Positions 20,401 to 26,705 of a stretch of 64,000 bases of DNA are shown here, piece after piece (position 1 is the stretch's first letter; every line of letters starts with the position of its first letter). The position numbers were made by a program, and so were the translations under genes. Below the pieces are notes generated by a model. That model had not been told where the DNA came from and searched no databases. It saw nothing but the letters and a program-made list of their open reading frames with translations. Origin of the DNA: Acidimicrobiales bacterium (GTDB lineage Bacteria > Actinomycetota > Acidimicrobiia > Acidimicrobiales > Iamiaceae); assembly GCA_035547835.1 (NCBI GenBank), contig DASZTW010000001.1, positions 186,001 through 250,000 on the forward strand, read 5' to 3'.

Positions 20401-20615
20401 CGGTGACCGACGTGACGCTCACCGGGCCGGGCGGCATCTCGGTCGACGTGACGAACCCGACCATGCCCGTGGTGATCGGCGGACTACCGGTCGGGAGCGG
20501 CTACTCGGTGTCCGTCTCCGGCACCGACTCGAGCAACAACGCCGTGTCGGGGTCCAAGACCAACCTCACGCTCGTCGCCGGCGACAGCAACAACACCTCT
20601 GTCGCCGTCCACTGA
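14454..20615 (+). CDS. CIS-linked giant membrane protein C (2053 residues), paralogue of A and B
   Basis: Starts at ATG 14454, three bases after B stops. A poly-proline N terminus (about 35 residues) precedes the two-sandwich head; the helix is at about 260-281, preceded by FRRNAMR, so the head is predicted cytoplasmic. The remaining 1770 residues are a fibre-like array of some fifteen or more carboxypeptidase-regulatory/Cna-B-like sandwiches, with a Gly/Ser/Ala-rich linker directly after the membrane. Several repeats contain cysteine pairs (CVWTAT..TCAS, CTSAP..VTCDP, CTYSP..ATCHT, CPSGDCP, CTDGG..DCAV), suggesting oxidised extracellular domains. No LPXTG or other sorting motif at the C terminus. 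It ends at a stem-loop facing the convergent operon. If extended, the array would be long enough to cross the wall (inference). Confidence 0.8.
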   Translation: MADLPVPPPPPPAPPPPPGGRGPDQWGGAPGDPAGALAGIESECPRFAITPATPTVLPIVLRNRSNRNVAFLFRLVGLSDDWVREASAGTVTLGPGESTRVEATVTLPAGFPACEHLAGLELQAVDPTRGAPIGPSTVQELTLLVGDTSTLEAWLEPEEPRGTRRGKLRVALRNRGREATSVGLSATSPDPGTKVAFSPRSVTLLPGEEAVVPASVRRRRNWFGAEERSAFMVRVQGWTTPIYLRGSLVQPAVFRRNAMRVLAVAAVLLLWIVGVGVGINKLAHRNNSGSGVPPGVTSAAGGAASGSGTGGAASGAGGSSTGGSAAGQGPSVSASALSNGRGVTSGQVTAQDPGSVTVTVQPTSLVAASALDPSVAGGTHAGLLTGALGGISKLAGLLGAASPYATTADQLAGSGDAATGVDPSDGPVTKQFGPSLLTAPQAVSPKRTTTTDAGGNWAFAGLPTPAYYLLTFTKPGYQTISQVVSVSSADKPVSVNVNLAAGEGAASGSVHGPSGLLGGVDLTITDGTNTYTTHTPSTGKDVGKWSMSGLSTPGTYLVTASRRGYGTATRLIKLGAGGSASGADLTLAPGSGTITGLVSAAGQPVGGVTVSLSGSDQTRTASTLTVAPIGTFTLPELPIPGTYTLTVSGDGWLTQTQQVQLKGNTNVALALSSATSTIHGTVTETGGGGLAGVGVTLTDQTNTLKTLTAAGGDYVLSGVPPGTYTLSFDHFENAPASQIVTIQPGEIVPAIDVALDPSPPQPPPPKGEVVGTVLSLATGKPIGDATISATLTDDHGQPVDDGCVWTATTNSAGAFDLKGAQVDASSTKTCASPLAGIPPGVLSVNAAATGFVDGTQKVSVGNTGPASAQFLLEPLGTLNGIIRNRALNGQAIAGATVTLTGTSRSASTGADCTSAPDPSTAGSFVVTCDPVTTDATGEYQYAQDLPSGSYTLTVKAAGFKTYEPPESTAFSINAGTTVAHDVTIDQLAALKVQVLTSTAGAAFTAASNAAVTVTAPSDINPPDSADPTCTYSPADPTVATCHTNSGGAALAQGLPDGSGATTVTATIPGYDLIGPAQIPVNLALNTTTTVTLHLRQTPTPTTGRVVWNRDGVMVGVPDATVTMSGMTVDPTQCPSGDCPPQAATFTATTDSTGAYTFPASGTDTAPTEATLNPITLSASHTDFTGNSIQGNFLYSSSVPAIALSARPGTLGGTVTFTPSISGDQAVTATVTSAPPGGSAVQVSVDPTSHAITATLGGSSAIPAGTYTVQFSAAHYSTASATAFVAPADDAALRPAGAASSLSPTMRKLNTITITAQSTTDPTAAPPTFSTLAGATCTLTDSAGHTTTATSDSSGSCPFPDLVDGTYTIAIAKAHYGSLSSSPLVSSTSISVSGGQAATPTLTLQQLGSVHGTLIAQVNGQTTNVLAGVPITLEDGSGATAGSTTTDGNGKFTFPDLLPGTYSLHVTLSGYTGPTKTDGSAASYSVTPSQLDVDAGQAVLSAKPATLVVTVTDPGGHALAGATVTISGPSFEQCTDGGTSNPSDCAVSGGVFTFTGLAPVGWSVTASVPNYQTLIRGVTLQPGSTQNLTMPLPLQVNTVKGTITAHFGAKTNQPLTGVSVTVTATGQGDSSHTGTATVHCPAASPDCTSIAFSISGLPNDTYSVAFSATGFDAATADNIPLTGSVVYQLAEDLAATAHTVHLSVSPGVGSDTIDSGTATLAADASSTGSTVSGATISSGAATFSANVYPGTYTAQVVDATNHYALTPDSGGHQVVAATTTFVVAPSDAASVNRSATLAEGRISVTATVLDGPSTNGSTSGVQITATGPGSGATTTGNFASGGSGTFTAYVAAGSWTVNASNGTGYTTVSPISASVTDGATTTKTAEFDKLGSVTVSPTYAAGVDSTAATVTLTGPGGTISPTSGTTYDDLTPGVSYTVTVTASGQGGASITATDTHTLAIGESYSSTPTVGASISVSVTPASTTVTDVTLTGPGGISVDVTNPTMPVVIGGLPVGSGYSVSVSGTDSSNNAVSGSKTNLTLVAGDSNNTSVAVH

Positions 20616-20616
20616 A

Positions 20617-20653
20617 CCCTGCCGCAGGCCCTCGCGTGATCCGTTGGGCAGGG
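20617..20653. terminator. Bidirectional stem-loop between the two convergent CIS blocks
   Basis: CCCTGCC (20617-20623) pairs with GGCAGGG (20647-20653) across a 23-base loop. It lies exactly between the stops of the plus-strand block (20615) and the minus-strand operon (20655). No T-runs; strength uncertain. Confidence 0.5.
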
Positions 20654-20654
20654 C

Positions 20655-21080
20655 TCAGTGCACCAGGATCCACACGAGCACGGCGATGGCGGCCACTACC
20701 AGCATCGTGATGATCACCGGCCACCACGACTGTTTCACCGGTGGCGGTGGCGGTGGGGGTGGAACGATCATCGGTGGTGGGGGCGGCGGGGCGACCGGCT
20801 GGGGGTGCAGCTCCGCGCCGCACCGGATGCACAGCACACCGGTCACCGGGTTGGGCTCGCTGCACGCCGGGCACGGGAAGTTGAGCTCCGTGGTGTGGCC
20901 GGCCGTGCCGGGCAGGCGTCGCAGGCCGATGTCACCGGCAGCCACCAGATCCGAAGCGAACGCCGTCGACCGCGCCCAGAACAACGGGTAGTCGCAGACC
21001 GGGCAGAACTCGCTGGCGTCCCGGTTGAGCCGGTCGAAGTTCGCGACGTTCCCGCAGCTCGGGCACGTGATCTCAGGCAT
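20655..21080 (-). CDS. Double zinc-ribbon protein with C-terminal membrane anchor
   Basis: 141 residues from ATG 21080; the first eight bases overlap the end of the upstream baseplate gene. Two treble-clef/zinc-ribbon knuckle pairs are visible: C6-C9 with C26-C29, and C70-C73 with C84-C87. A poly-proline stretch follows (about 93-113), then one membrane helix at about 118-139 that ends the protein (SWWPVIITMLVVAAIAVLVW). It is therefore a tail-anchored protein with cytoplasmic zinc ribbons. Last gene of the CIS operon and coupled to the baseplate I-like gene, so it may tether the baseplate end to the membrane. That role is inference; the fold is clear from the cysteines. Confidence 0.8.
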   Translation of the reverse strand: MPEITCPSCGNVANFDRLNRDASEFCPVCDYPLFWARSTAFASDLVAAGDIGLRRLPGTAGHTTELNFPCPACSEPNPVTGVLCIRCGAELHPQPVAPPPPPPMIVPPPPPPPPVKQSWWPVIITMLVVAAIAVLVWILVH

Positions 21081-21825
21081 CGGGGGCCTCCTCCGCATCG
21101 TCGTCGTGGTGGTGGTGCGCAAGGGCCCAACCGAGGCCGTCGACCGGCCAGTCCTGCGGCCACCCGGCCGGCAGCGCGGCGACGGGCTCCGGCTCCGGGT
21201 CGGGCTCCGGCGGCGGCCACAGGCGCCGACCGTCGACGAACACGGCGTACTCGACGTTCGCGGGCAACTCGCGCCCGATGACCGCCACGAACGCGTCGTC
21301 GGGGAGCCAGCCGGTCGACGCCGCGTCGATCCGCACAAAGGGATGGCGGTGATCGGCGGTGCCTTCGGCGAAGATCCCACCGGAGTCCTCGACGGTGGCC
21401 GGCGCACCGCTGACGAGCTCGACCAGGGCCTCGACGCCGCGGCGCGTGCCCCGCCACGCCAGCATCCGACCCGACTCGCGCACGATGCGGCGCTGCAGCT
21501 CGTGGTCGAGCGAGGAGTCGATGTCCTCGACGTCGATCCAGCTGCCCAGCCACCGCACCACCGGGTCCGGTGTCACGGTGAGGTCGAGGATGTTGTCCAG
21601 GTTGTCGACGCCTTCGAGGACCGTCGTGGCGACTGCTTGGAAGATGCGGACGAACCGCACGAAGAAGTCGTCTTCGAGCATCCCCATCGGGAGCTGGTTG
21701 ACCAACCAGTCGTCGGGGCGCGCGTAGCGCCGGATCGCCGCCGCACGCACGCGGTCGGGCACCGAAGCGCCTACCACGGCAGGCAACCGCTCGTCCGGAT
21801 CACCGGGCACGGGCACCAAGGTCAA
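21073..21825 (-). CDS. CIS baseplate protein, phage tail protein I (gpI/Afp12)-like
   Basis: 250 residues from TTG 21825, whose four-base overlap with the upstream stop supports this rare start; a GTG a few codons downstream is an alternative. The region LPMGMLEDDFFVRFVRIFQ.. and, further on, WLGSWIDVED followed by RRIVRESGRMLAWRGTRRGVEALVEL is the signature of phage tail protein I/P2 gpI-like wedge proteins. In CIS particles this subunit joins the baseplate wedge with the J-type protein. The tail after residue 205 is Pro/Glu- then His/Asp-rich (HHHHDDDAEE), disordered and possibly metal-binding. Sits in the baseplate gene order gp25, J, I. Confidence 0.88.
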   Translation of the reverse strand: MTLVPVPGDPDERLPAVVGASVPDRVRAAAIRRYARPDDWLVNQLPMGMLEDDFFVRFVRIFQAVATTVLEGVDNLDNILDLTVTPDPVVRWLGSWIDVEDIDSSLDHELQRRIVRESGRMLAWRGTRRGVEALVELVSGAPATVEDSGGIFAEGTADHRHPFVRIDAASTGWLPDDAFVAVIGRELPANVEYAVFVDGRRLWPPPEPDPEPEPVAALPAGWPQDWPVDGLGWALAHHHHDDDAEEAPDA

Positions 21826-23771
21826 CGCACGACCACCTGATGGCGCGCCGACAAGAACAACGAGTCAGGCTCGAGGCGGATCATGTCGCGCGCCGGCCCT
21901 TGTCGCACGCCGGTGCGCAGGTCGTACTCGAACAGCAGCACCTCGTCGACGCGCTCGACCCCTTCGACGGTCTCCAGCAGCTGTGAGATCTGTGCCGCGT
22001 TGAGATCGTCGTCGAACGGCCATCCCGCGGCCTCGGGCCCGCCCGTCACCGGGTTCACGTAGCCGAACAGCAAGTCGAGCGCCCGCTGGCGGATCAGGTT
22101 CACGGGACGCCCGGCGTGCGCGCTCAGCAACGCTGCCACGGTCACGCCCTGGTAGTACGGCGTGCCGACCTCGACGGTGGTCCCGAGGATGCGGCGCTCG
22201 TCGAGGTGGCCCGACACCCGCTGCAGCAGGGCGTCGCTGATCGCGAAGTCGTCGATGCTCAGCTGCGCCACCGGACGCTTGACGCGCGGCACCACCAACA
22301 GCCGCACCGGCCCGCCCGACGCCTTCGGCGCGAGGCAGCGCGCCCGCGCCACCTCGATCGAGGACTCGAGCGTGAGCCGTTCGAAGTCGGTGGCCGTCAC
22401 CGCTCGCTGGCCGGTGCGGATCGTCATCGGGCCGCGGAGTTTGGCGTTGTCGACCGACTCCGCGTCGACCCCGCCGAGCGCTGGCTGCAGGTTCTCGGCC
22501 TGGCTGATGTACGGCACGGTCGTGTGCAGGACTCGGAGAGTGCCGGCGCCGACGTTGCCCGCTGCGCCACCGCCGTGGCGGTAGCCGGTCACGGACACCT
22601 CTGCGCCGTCGGGCGGGATCGCGCCGTGCTGGCGGATCGTGCCGTCGGCGTAGCGCACTTGTGGTCCGAAGCGGATGGTGCCGCTGGCGCCGTCCCACGT
22701 GAAGTGGCGATCGGTGGGCCCCGAGCGGGTGAAGTCGTCGACCTCCCGCCAGGTCTCGGCGCCGCGGTTGGTCGTGACCGCCACGCCCTCGCCCTCGCGC
22801 CGCGGCAGCACCGGCGGGTGCAACACGACGAAGTGCTGACCGGGACGACCGGTGCTCCTCCCCAGCGACTCGGGTCCCACCTGTTCCGCGTGCTCGGCCG
22901 CGACCGTTCCGCCGAGCGAGTCAGCCTTCAGCGAACGGATCTGCGGCGACGCGACGTACGCGGGCTGGCCGGCACGCGGGGCGAGCAGGCGAGCGCGAAG
23001 CCAATGCGCTCGCACGCCGCCCACGGTGAGGGCGTCGTGGCGCATCGGCATCACCAAGGCGACCGTGCCGTCGCGGTTGATGCCGCCGGTGGTGTCCCGG
23101 TACACGTGGAGCGGGATCCAGACCTCGCCGGTCCACGCCTCCCACACCAGCGGCGGGTCGGTCGGGTCGACGCCGATGCCCTCGACCGACGCTTGGATCG
23201 TGAGCTCGATGACGTTGCCGCCCAAGGTCTCCTCGAAGCCGAGGTAGAAGGCGTCGCCCGGGGTCAGCGGCTGCGAGGCGAAGCACACGACGGTGCCGCC
23301 CTCGTAGCGCAGATCGTCGATGGCGTCCTCGAAGTGCTCCTCGTCGCCCGCCAGCGCGCGCAGCGCCGCCACGAGGTTGGGCGGGGCGATCACCAAATCG
23401 GTCGTGGTGGAGAACACCACGCGCTCGCCGTCGCCGGCCGTCGGCGTGGCCACTTGCGTTCCGGCCGGCACGAGCACCGGATCCGGCAGGACCGACGACA
23501 GCCAGAACGTCAGGTCGGCGCGCGCGACCGATGGCGGGAATGGCTCGATCCCGACGAGGTCGAGGAACTTCGTGTAGTAGCGATCAGGCACCTGGTTCAG
23601 GCGGTACAGCACCAGGTCCGACATCCACGCGAACAGCTCGATCAGCGCCACGCCCGGGTCGGACAAGTTGTGGTTCGTCCATTCGGGGCAGAACTGAGGG
23701 ATCAGGCGCTTCGCCTCGTCGACGAGGTCTTGGAAGTGGCGATCGTCCAGCTCGGGCGCAGGCAACGGCAT
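21822..23771 (-). CDS. CIS baseplate assembly protein J (gpJ/Afp11)-like
   Basis: 649 residues from ATG 23771. The N terminus with DDRHFQDLVDEAKRLIPQF, CPEWTNHNLSDPGVALIELFAWM and LYRLNQVPDRYYTKFLDLVGI (separate segments) is typical of the 'putative baseplate assembly protein' family. The middle carries GVRAHWLRARL and RFGPQVRYADGT, and the C-terminal part ends with ISQLLETVEGVERVDEV. In contractile tails this wedge protein links the spike hub to the sheath-tube. Coupled to the I-like gene by a four-base overlap and four bases after gp25. No unusual features other than its complete length. Confidence 0.93.
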   Translation of the reverse strand: MPLPAPELDDRHFQDLVDEAKRLIPQFCPEWTNHNLSDPGVALIELFAWMSDLVLYRLNQVPDRYYTKFLDLVGIEPFPPSVARADLTFWLSSVLPDPVLVPAGTQVATPTAGDGERVVFSTTTDLVIAPPNLVAALRALAGDEEHFEDAIDDLRYEGGTVVCFASQPLTPGDAFYLGFEETLGGNVIELTIQASVEGIGVDPTDPPLVWEAWTGEVWIPLHVYRDTTGGINRDGTVALVMPMRHDALTVGGVRAHWLRARLLAPRAGQPAYVASPQIRSLKADSLGGTVAAEHAEQVGPESLGRSTGRPGQHFVVLHPPVLPRREGEGVAVTTNRGAETWREVDDFTRSGPTDRHFTWDGASGTIRFGPQVRYADGTIRQHGAIPPDGAEVSVTGYRHGGGAAGNVGAGTLRVLHTTVPYISQAENLQPALGGVDAESVDNAKLRGPMTIRTGQRAVTATDFERLTLESSIEVARARCLAPKASGGPVRLLVVPRVKRPVAQLSIDDFAISDALLQRVSGHLDERRILGTTVEVGTPYYQGVTVAALLSAHAGRPVNLIRQRALDLLFGYVNPVTGGPEAAGWPFDDDLNAAQISQLLETVEGVERVDEVLLFEYDLRTGVRQGPARDMIRLEPDSLFLSARHQVVVR

Positions 23772-23775
23772 CGCC

Positions 23776-24219
23776 CTACTCCTCTTCTCGGGGGATCACG
23801 TAGAACGGGTAGACGAGGTTGCGCCGATCGTTGGTGGTGCGCACCTGGTACGTCACCTCGATGTGCACCAGCCCACGATCTCGTCCGTCAGGGTGGATCT
23901 CCACGTTCTCGACGTCGACGCGCGGTTCCCACTCGGCGAGCGCCTCGCGCACCGCGTGGGCCATCAGACCGAGGGTGTTCGCGTTGATCGGCTCGAACAG
24001 CAGGTCCCAGATCCGGCAGCCGAAGCGTGGGCGCATGACCCGCTCCGACGGCGCTGTCGCCAGCACGACCCGGATCGAACGGTCGAGGTCGTCGGGGCCC
24101 GATGTCAACGCGATGCTGCCCGTGTGGTCCACGCCCATCGGGAATCGGACGCCCCGCCCGATGAACGCAGGGTCGGGTGCGGAACCTTCGGGGAGGCCGG
24201 GGGCGAAGTGGTCGGACAT
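23776..24219 (-). CDS. CIS baseplate wedge, GPW/gp25 family
   Basis: 147 residues from ATG 24219 (MSDHFAPG), which overlaps the upstream stop by one base (TGATG). The gp25/GPW core is visible in SIRVVLATAPSERVMRPRFGCRIWDLLF (read as two parts around APSERVM), then a helix with HAVREALAEWEPRVDVENV and a final strand pair VHIEVTYQVR and NLVYPFYV. gp25-like proteins nucleate sheath assembly on the baseplate and carry the conserved E-P-R region, seen here as WEPRVDV. Length fits the family (130-150). Confidence 0.94.
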   Translation of the reverse strand: MSDHFAPGLPEGSAPDPAFIGRGVRFPMGVDHTGSIALTSGPDDLDRSIRVVLATAPSERVMRPRFGCRIWDLLFEPINANTLGLMAHAVREALAEWEPRVDVENVEIHPDGRDRGLVHIEVTYQVRTTNDRRNLVYPFYVIPREEE

Positions 24220-26009
24220 CAGTTGATCGCCACCGCGGCGCCCTTGATCACGACCGGCCCGCTGCCGTTCACGTTCACCATCGCGCCTTTCAGTTCGAGC
24301 GGCCCTCCCGCCTCGACCGTGCCGGCCGTCTGGGCCTTGGCCTGGATCATCAGCCCCTGCAGCTTCAGCTCGGTCTCGGCCTTGATGGTGACGTTCATGC
24401 CCGAGATCTCGACGTTGCCCGACGACAGCTTCACCGACGCCTGACCGGCCTGGACGGTGATCGGGCTGGTCTGGGGTGCCTGGATCATGATCTCGTTCCC
24501 GGCGACCTTCACGAGGTGGTTGCCGTCGCCGAGTTTCAACAAGATGTGCTGCTGTGGGCTCGAGGCCGAGTCGGACAACTCGATGAGGTGGCCCTTGCGG
24601 GACTTGGTCCGCCAAGCGGCCGGCTCGGGCTCCGATCCGACGTCGACCGGTGGCTTGTTCTTGCCGCTGTAGAGCGAGCCGAGCACGATCGGGCGTCGCA
24701 GATCGCCGCCCTCGAAACCGACGAGGACTTCGTCGTTGATGTCCGGGAGGTAGGCGATGCCCTTGTCGTTGCCGGCGCCGACAGCGGCCACCCGGGCCCA
24801 CGTCGTCGTCAGCTGATCGTCGAGCGTCGGGCACGAGATCTGGACCCGCCACGCGCCTTCGGGGTCCTTGTTGTTGGTGACCAGCCCCACGACGAGTCCT
24901 TCGCGCCGGTTGAGCGTGCCCCCGAGGTAGCCGGCCGCGGGCGCCAGGCTGTCGACCATGCCGTGGGGTCGTCGCTCGCCCGCGACGAAGCGGGTGAGCA
25001 GACCGGTGGCGCGGCGATACACGTGGCTCACTGAGGACAGCGGGTACATCCCGTCGAGATCCCCGGCACCGGCGACCTTCACCTTGCTCCCCGGCGCCAA
25101 GTGCGGGTTGACCGCAGCGGTCCCCCGGGCAACGACCTGCCCGTCCCACCCGGTCTGCATGAGCGCTTTCGACAGGCCTTTCGCCTCGTCGGGGCTGAGC
25201 ACCCCGAGCTGGCCGAACTGCTTCGGCTGCCCGGGAAACGCCGAGCTCACCGCGCCGATCTCGAAGCGTTGGGCGAAGGTGGACGTGGGAACTCCGTCGG
25301 GAGTCTTCGCTTCCTGCTCGAAGGGCTTCTGGTTCTTCGGCTCCCAATCGCGGACCCGCACGCTCGAGGGAGCGAACGACCGGCCCCGGACCTGCAGCGA
25401 GAACAGACCGCCGTCGTCACCGAGCTTGACCTCGACCGCCGGGGTGGGTGGTTGGTCGGTGACGTGCAACGTGGTGCCTTCCATCCACCAGCTGCACGCG
25501 GTGCGGGCCGCGATCTGCTGCAGCAGCGCCAGATCGGTGTCGGCCACGACGAGGTACTCGAACACGCTCCCGTTGAGGTTGATGGCCGCCCGCACCCCAT
25601 GGGTCGAGGCGATCGTCCGGATCAGGTCCGCGTACTTGATCTGCTGCTTGGCGACGAACGTGGTCCTGCGGCTGAACCGGTGCGACAAGTCGTCGGCGAT
25701 GACGACGAGTTGCTCGGCGTCCGCCCCAGCGCCGCAGCGAACTTCGATACCGGTCACCTCCAGCGTGGCGCACTCGACCGTGGCCGCCGATGCCTTGTCG
25801 GCCACCGGCAACTTCACGACCACCCGAGCGCCCACTTTGAACGGGCCCTGGCGCAACAGCTTCTGTCCGACATCGGTGAACGTCATCACGCAGCGTCCGG
25901 TCACGTTCAGCCCCAAGTCGAGCTGCAGCTCGACCAAGGCGTTGAGCTGCTCGTCGCTCAGCTCTCGGCCGTCAATCTGGAGCAGTGGCGCGTCGATCCC
26001 CTGTGGCAC
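24219..26009 (-). CDS. CIS central spike, VgrG/gp27-gp5-like (Afp8)
   Basis: 596 residues from ATG 26009. The hub part (1-360) has gp27-like features: SHRFSRRTTFVAKQQIKYADL and an ARTACSWWMEGTTLHV segment. The gp5-like OB fold follows at about 380-445 (VGLVTNNKDPEGAWRVQ... ARVAAVGAG.. LPDINDEVLVGFEGGD), and then a beta-helix stretch from about 475 with repeated K-x-x-G-N-x-I motifs (HLVKVAGNEIMIQAPQ). Such trimeric spikes puncture the target membrane and carry the PAAR-like tip encoded at 34.4 kb. No extra C-terminal enzyme is fused. Four bases downstream of the LysM gene and overlapping gp25 by one base. Confidence 0.94.
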   Translation of the reverse strand: MPQGIDAPLLQIDGRELSDEQLNALVELQLDLGLNVTGRCVMTFTDVGQKLLRQGPFKVGARVVVKLPVADKASAATVECATLEVTGIEVRCGAGADAEQLVVIADDLSHRFSRRTTFVAKQQIKYADLIRTIASTHGVRAAINLNGSVFEYLVVADTDLALLQQIAARTACSWWMEGTTLHVTDQPPTPAVEVKLGDDGGLFSLQVRGRSFAPSSVRVRDWEPKNQKPFEQEAKTPDGVPTSTFAQRFEIGAVSSAFPGQPKQFGQLGVLSPDEAKGLSKALMQTGWDGQVVARGTAAVNPHLAPGSKVKVAGAGDLDGMYPLSSVSHVYRRATGLLTRFVAGERRPHGMVDSLAPAAGYLGGTLNRREGLVVGLVTNNKDPEGAWRVQISCPTLDDQLTTTWARVAAVGAGNDKGIAYLPDINDEVLVGFEGGDLRRPIVLGSLYSGKNKPPVDVGSEPEPAAWRTKSRKGHLIELSDSASSPQQHILLKLGDGNHLVKVAGNEIMIQAPQTSPITVQAGQASVKLSSGNVEISGMNVTIKAETELKLQGLMIQAKAQTAGTVEAGGPLELKGAMVNVNGSGPVVIKGAAVAIN

Positions 26010-26012
26010 CGC

Positions 26013-26666
26013 TCAGCCCTCCAGCCGCGGGATCGACAGCAGGGTTCCGGGCCGGAGCGCGAACGGATCCTCGATGCCGTTGGCCGCGGCGATCGTGCGC
26101 CAACGGGTGGGATCGCCGTAGTGCGCAGCGGCGATCCGGTCGAGCGTCTCGCCGGGGCTGATGCGGTGCACCCGGTGCGGGCGGGGCGTGCCCGACGTCG
26201 GGTTCTGGCGGCCGAACGCCATCTCCTCCTCGAACTGCAGGAGCGTCAGGTCGGCACGCGCCCGCAGTGGTGTGCCTTCGGACGAGAAGTAGTCGAAGTT
26301 CACCGTCGCCGAGGTCACCACGGCTTTGAACGAGTGCAGTTGACCCCAGTGGAATCGCACCCACGGCGGTCGCACGTTGCCAGAAGCCTCGTCGCTGCCG
26401 GGGAGCTTCGGGTTCACCTCGAGGAGCCCGAGAATCTGACCGGTGTAGCTGGTGACGGGCTGGCCCGTGTCGGTGGTGTCGAAGAACAGCGACAACGCGA
26501 ACATCCCGGACCCGGCGCCGCCGTAGCGCGCTTTGGCCACCCCTTTGCCCGGCAAGGGGTCGACATACCAGTTGTTGCTCCGGGTCACCGAGAGCTCGGC
26601 TGGGTTGAACTTGCACTCGATGCGCTTGCCGTCCTCGATCTCGAGGAAGGACTTGTCACCGGCCAT
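26013..26666 (-). CDS. CIS tube-cap/LysM protein (Afp7-like)
   Basis: 217 residues from ATG 26666. The N-terminal part with KFNPAELSVTRSNNWY and a central LSLFFDTTDTG match the CIS tube-baseplate adaptor family, which in Afp is Afp7. A LysM domain occupies about residues 165-213 (HRISPGETLDRIAAAHYGDPTRW, LRPGTLLSIP). In related particles the LysM-bearing adaptor sits between tube and spike hub. Gene order LysM-VgrG-gp25 is the canonical CIS core order. Confidence 0.92.
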   Translation of the reverse strand: MAGDKSFLEIEDGKRIECKFNPAELSVTRSNNWYVDPLPGKGVAKARYGGAGSGMFALSLFFDTTDTGQPVTSYTGQILGLLEVNPKLPGSDEASGNVRPPWVRFHWGQLHSFKAVVTSATVNFDYFSSEGTPLRARADLTLLQFEEEMAFGRQNPTSGTPRPHRVHRISPGETLDRIAAAHYGDPTRWRTIAAANGIEDPFALRPGTLLSIPRLEG

Positions 26667-26705
26667 GGCCGCCTCCTTGGCGCCGTCCCATGTGGATGCG
26701 GCGCG

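Noticed and set aside
22116-23987. 623-residue plus-strand open frame across the baseplate genes
   Set aside because: Antisense to clear baseplate J and gp25 genes; composition Arg/His/Asp-rich and no recognisable domain.
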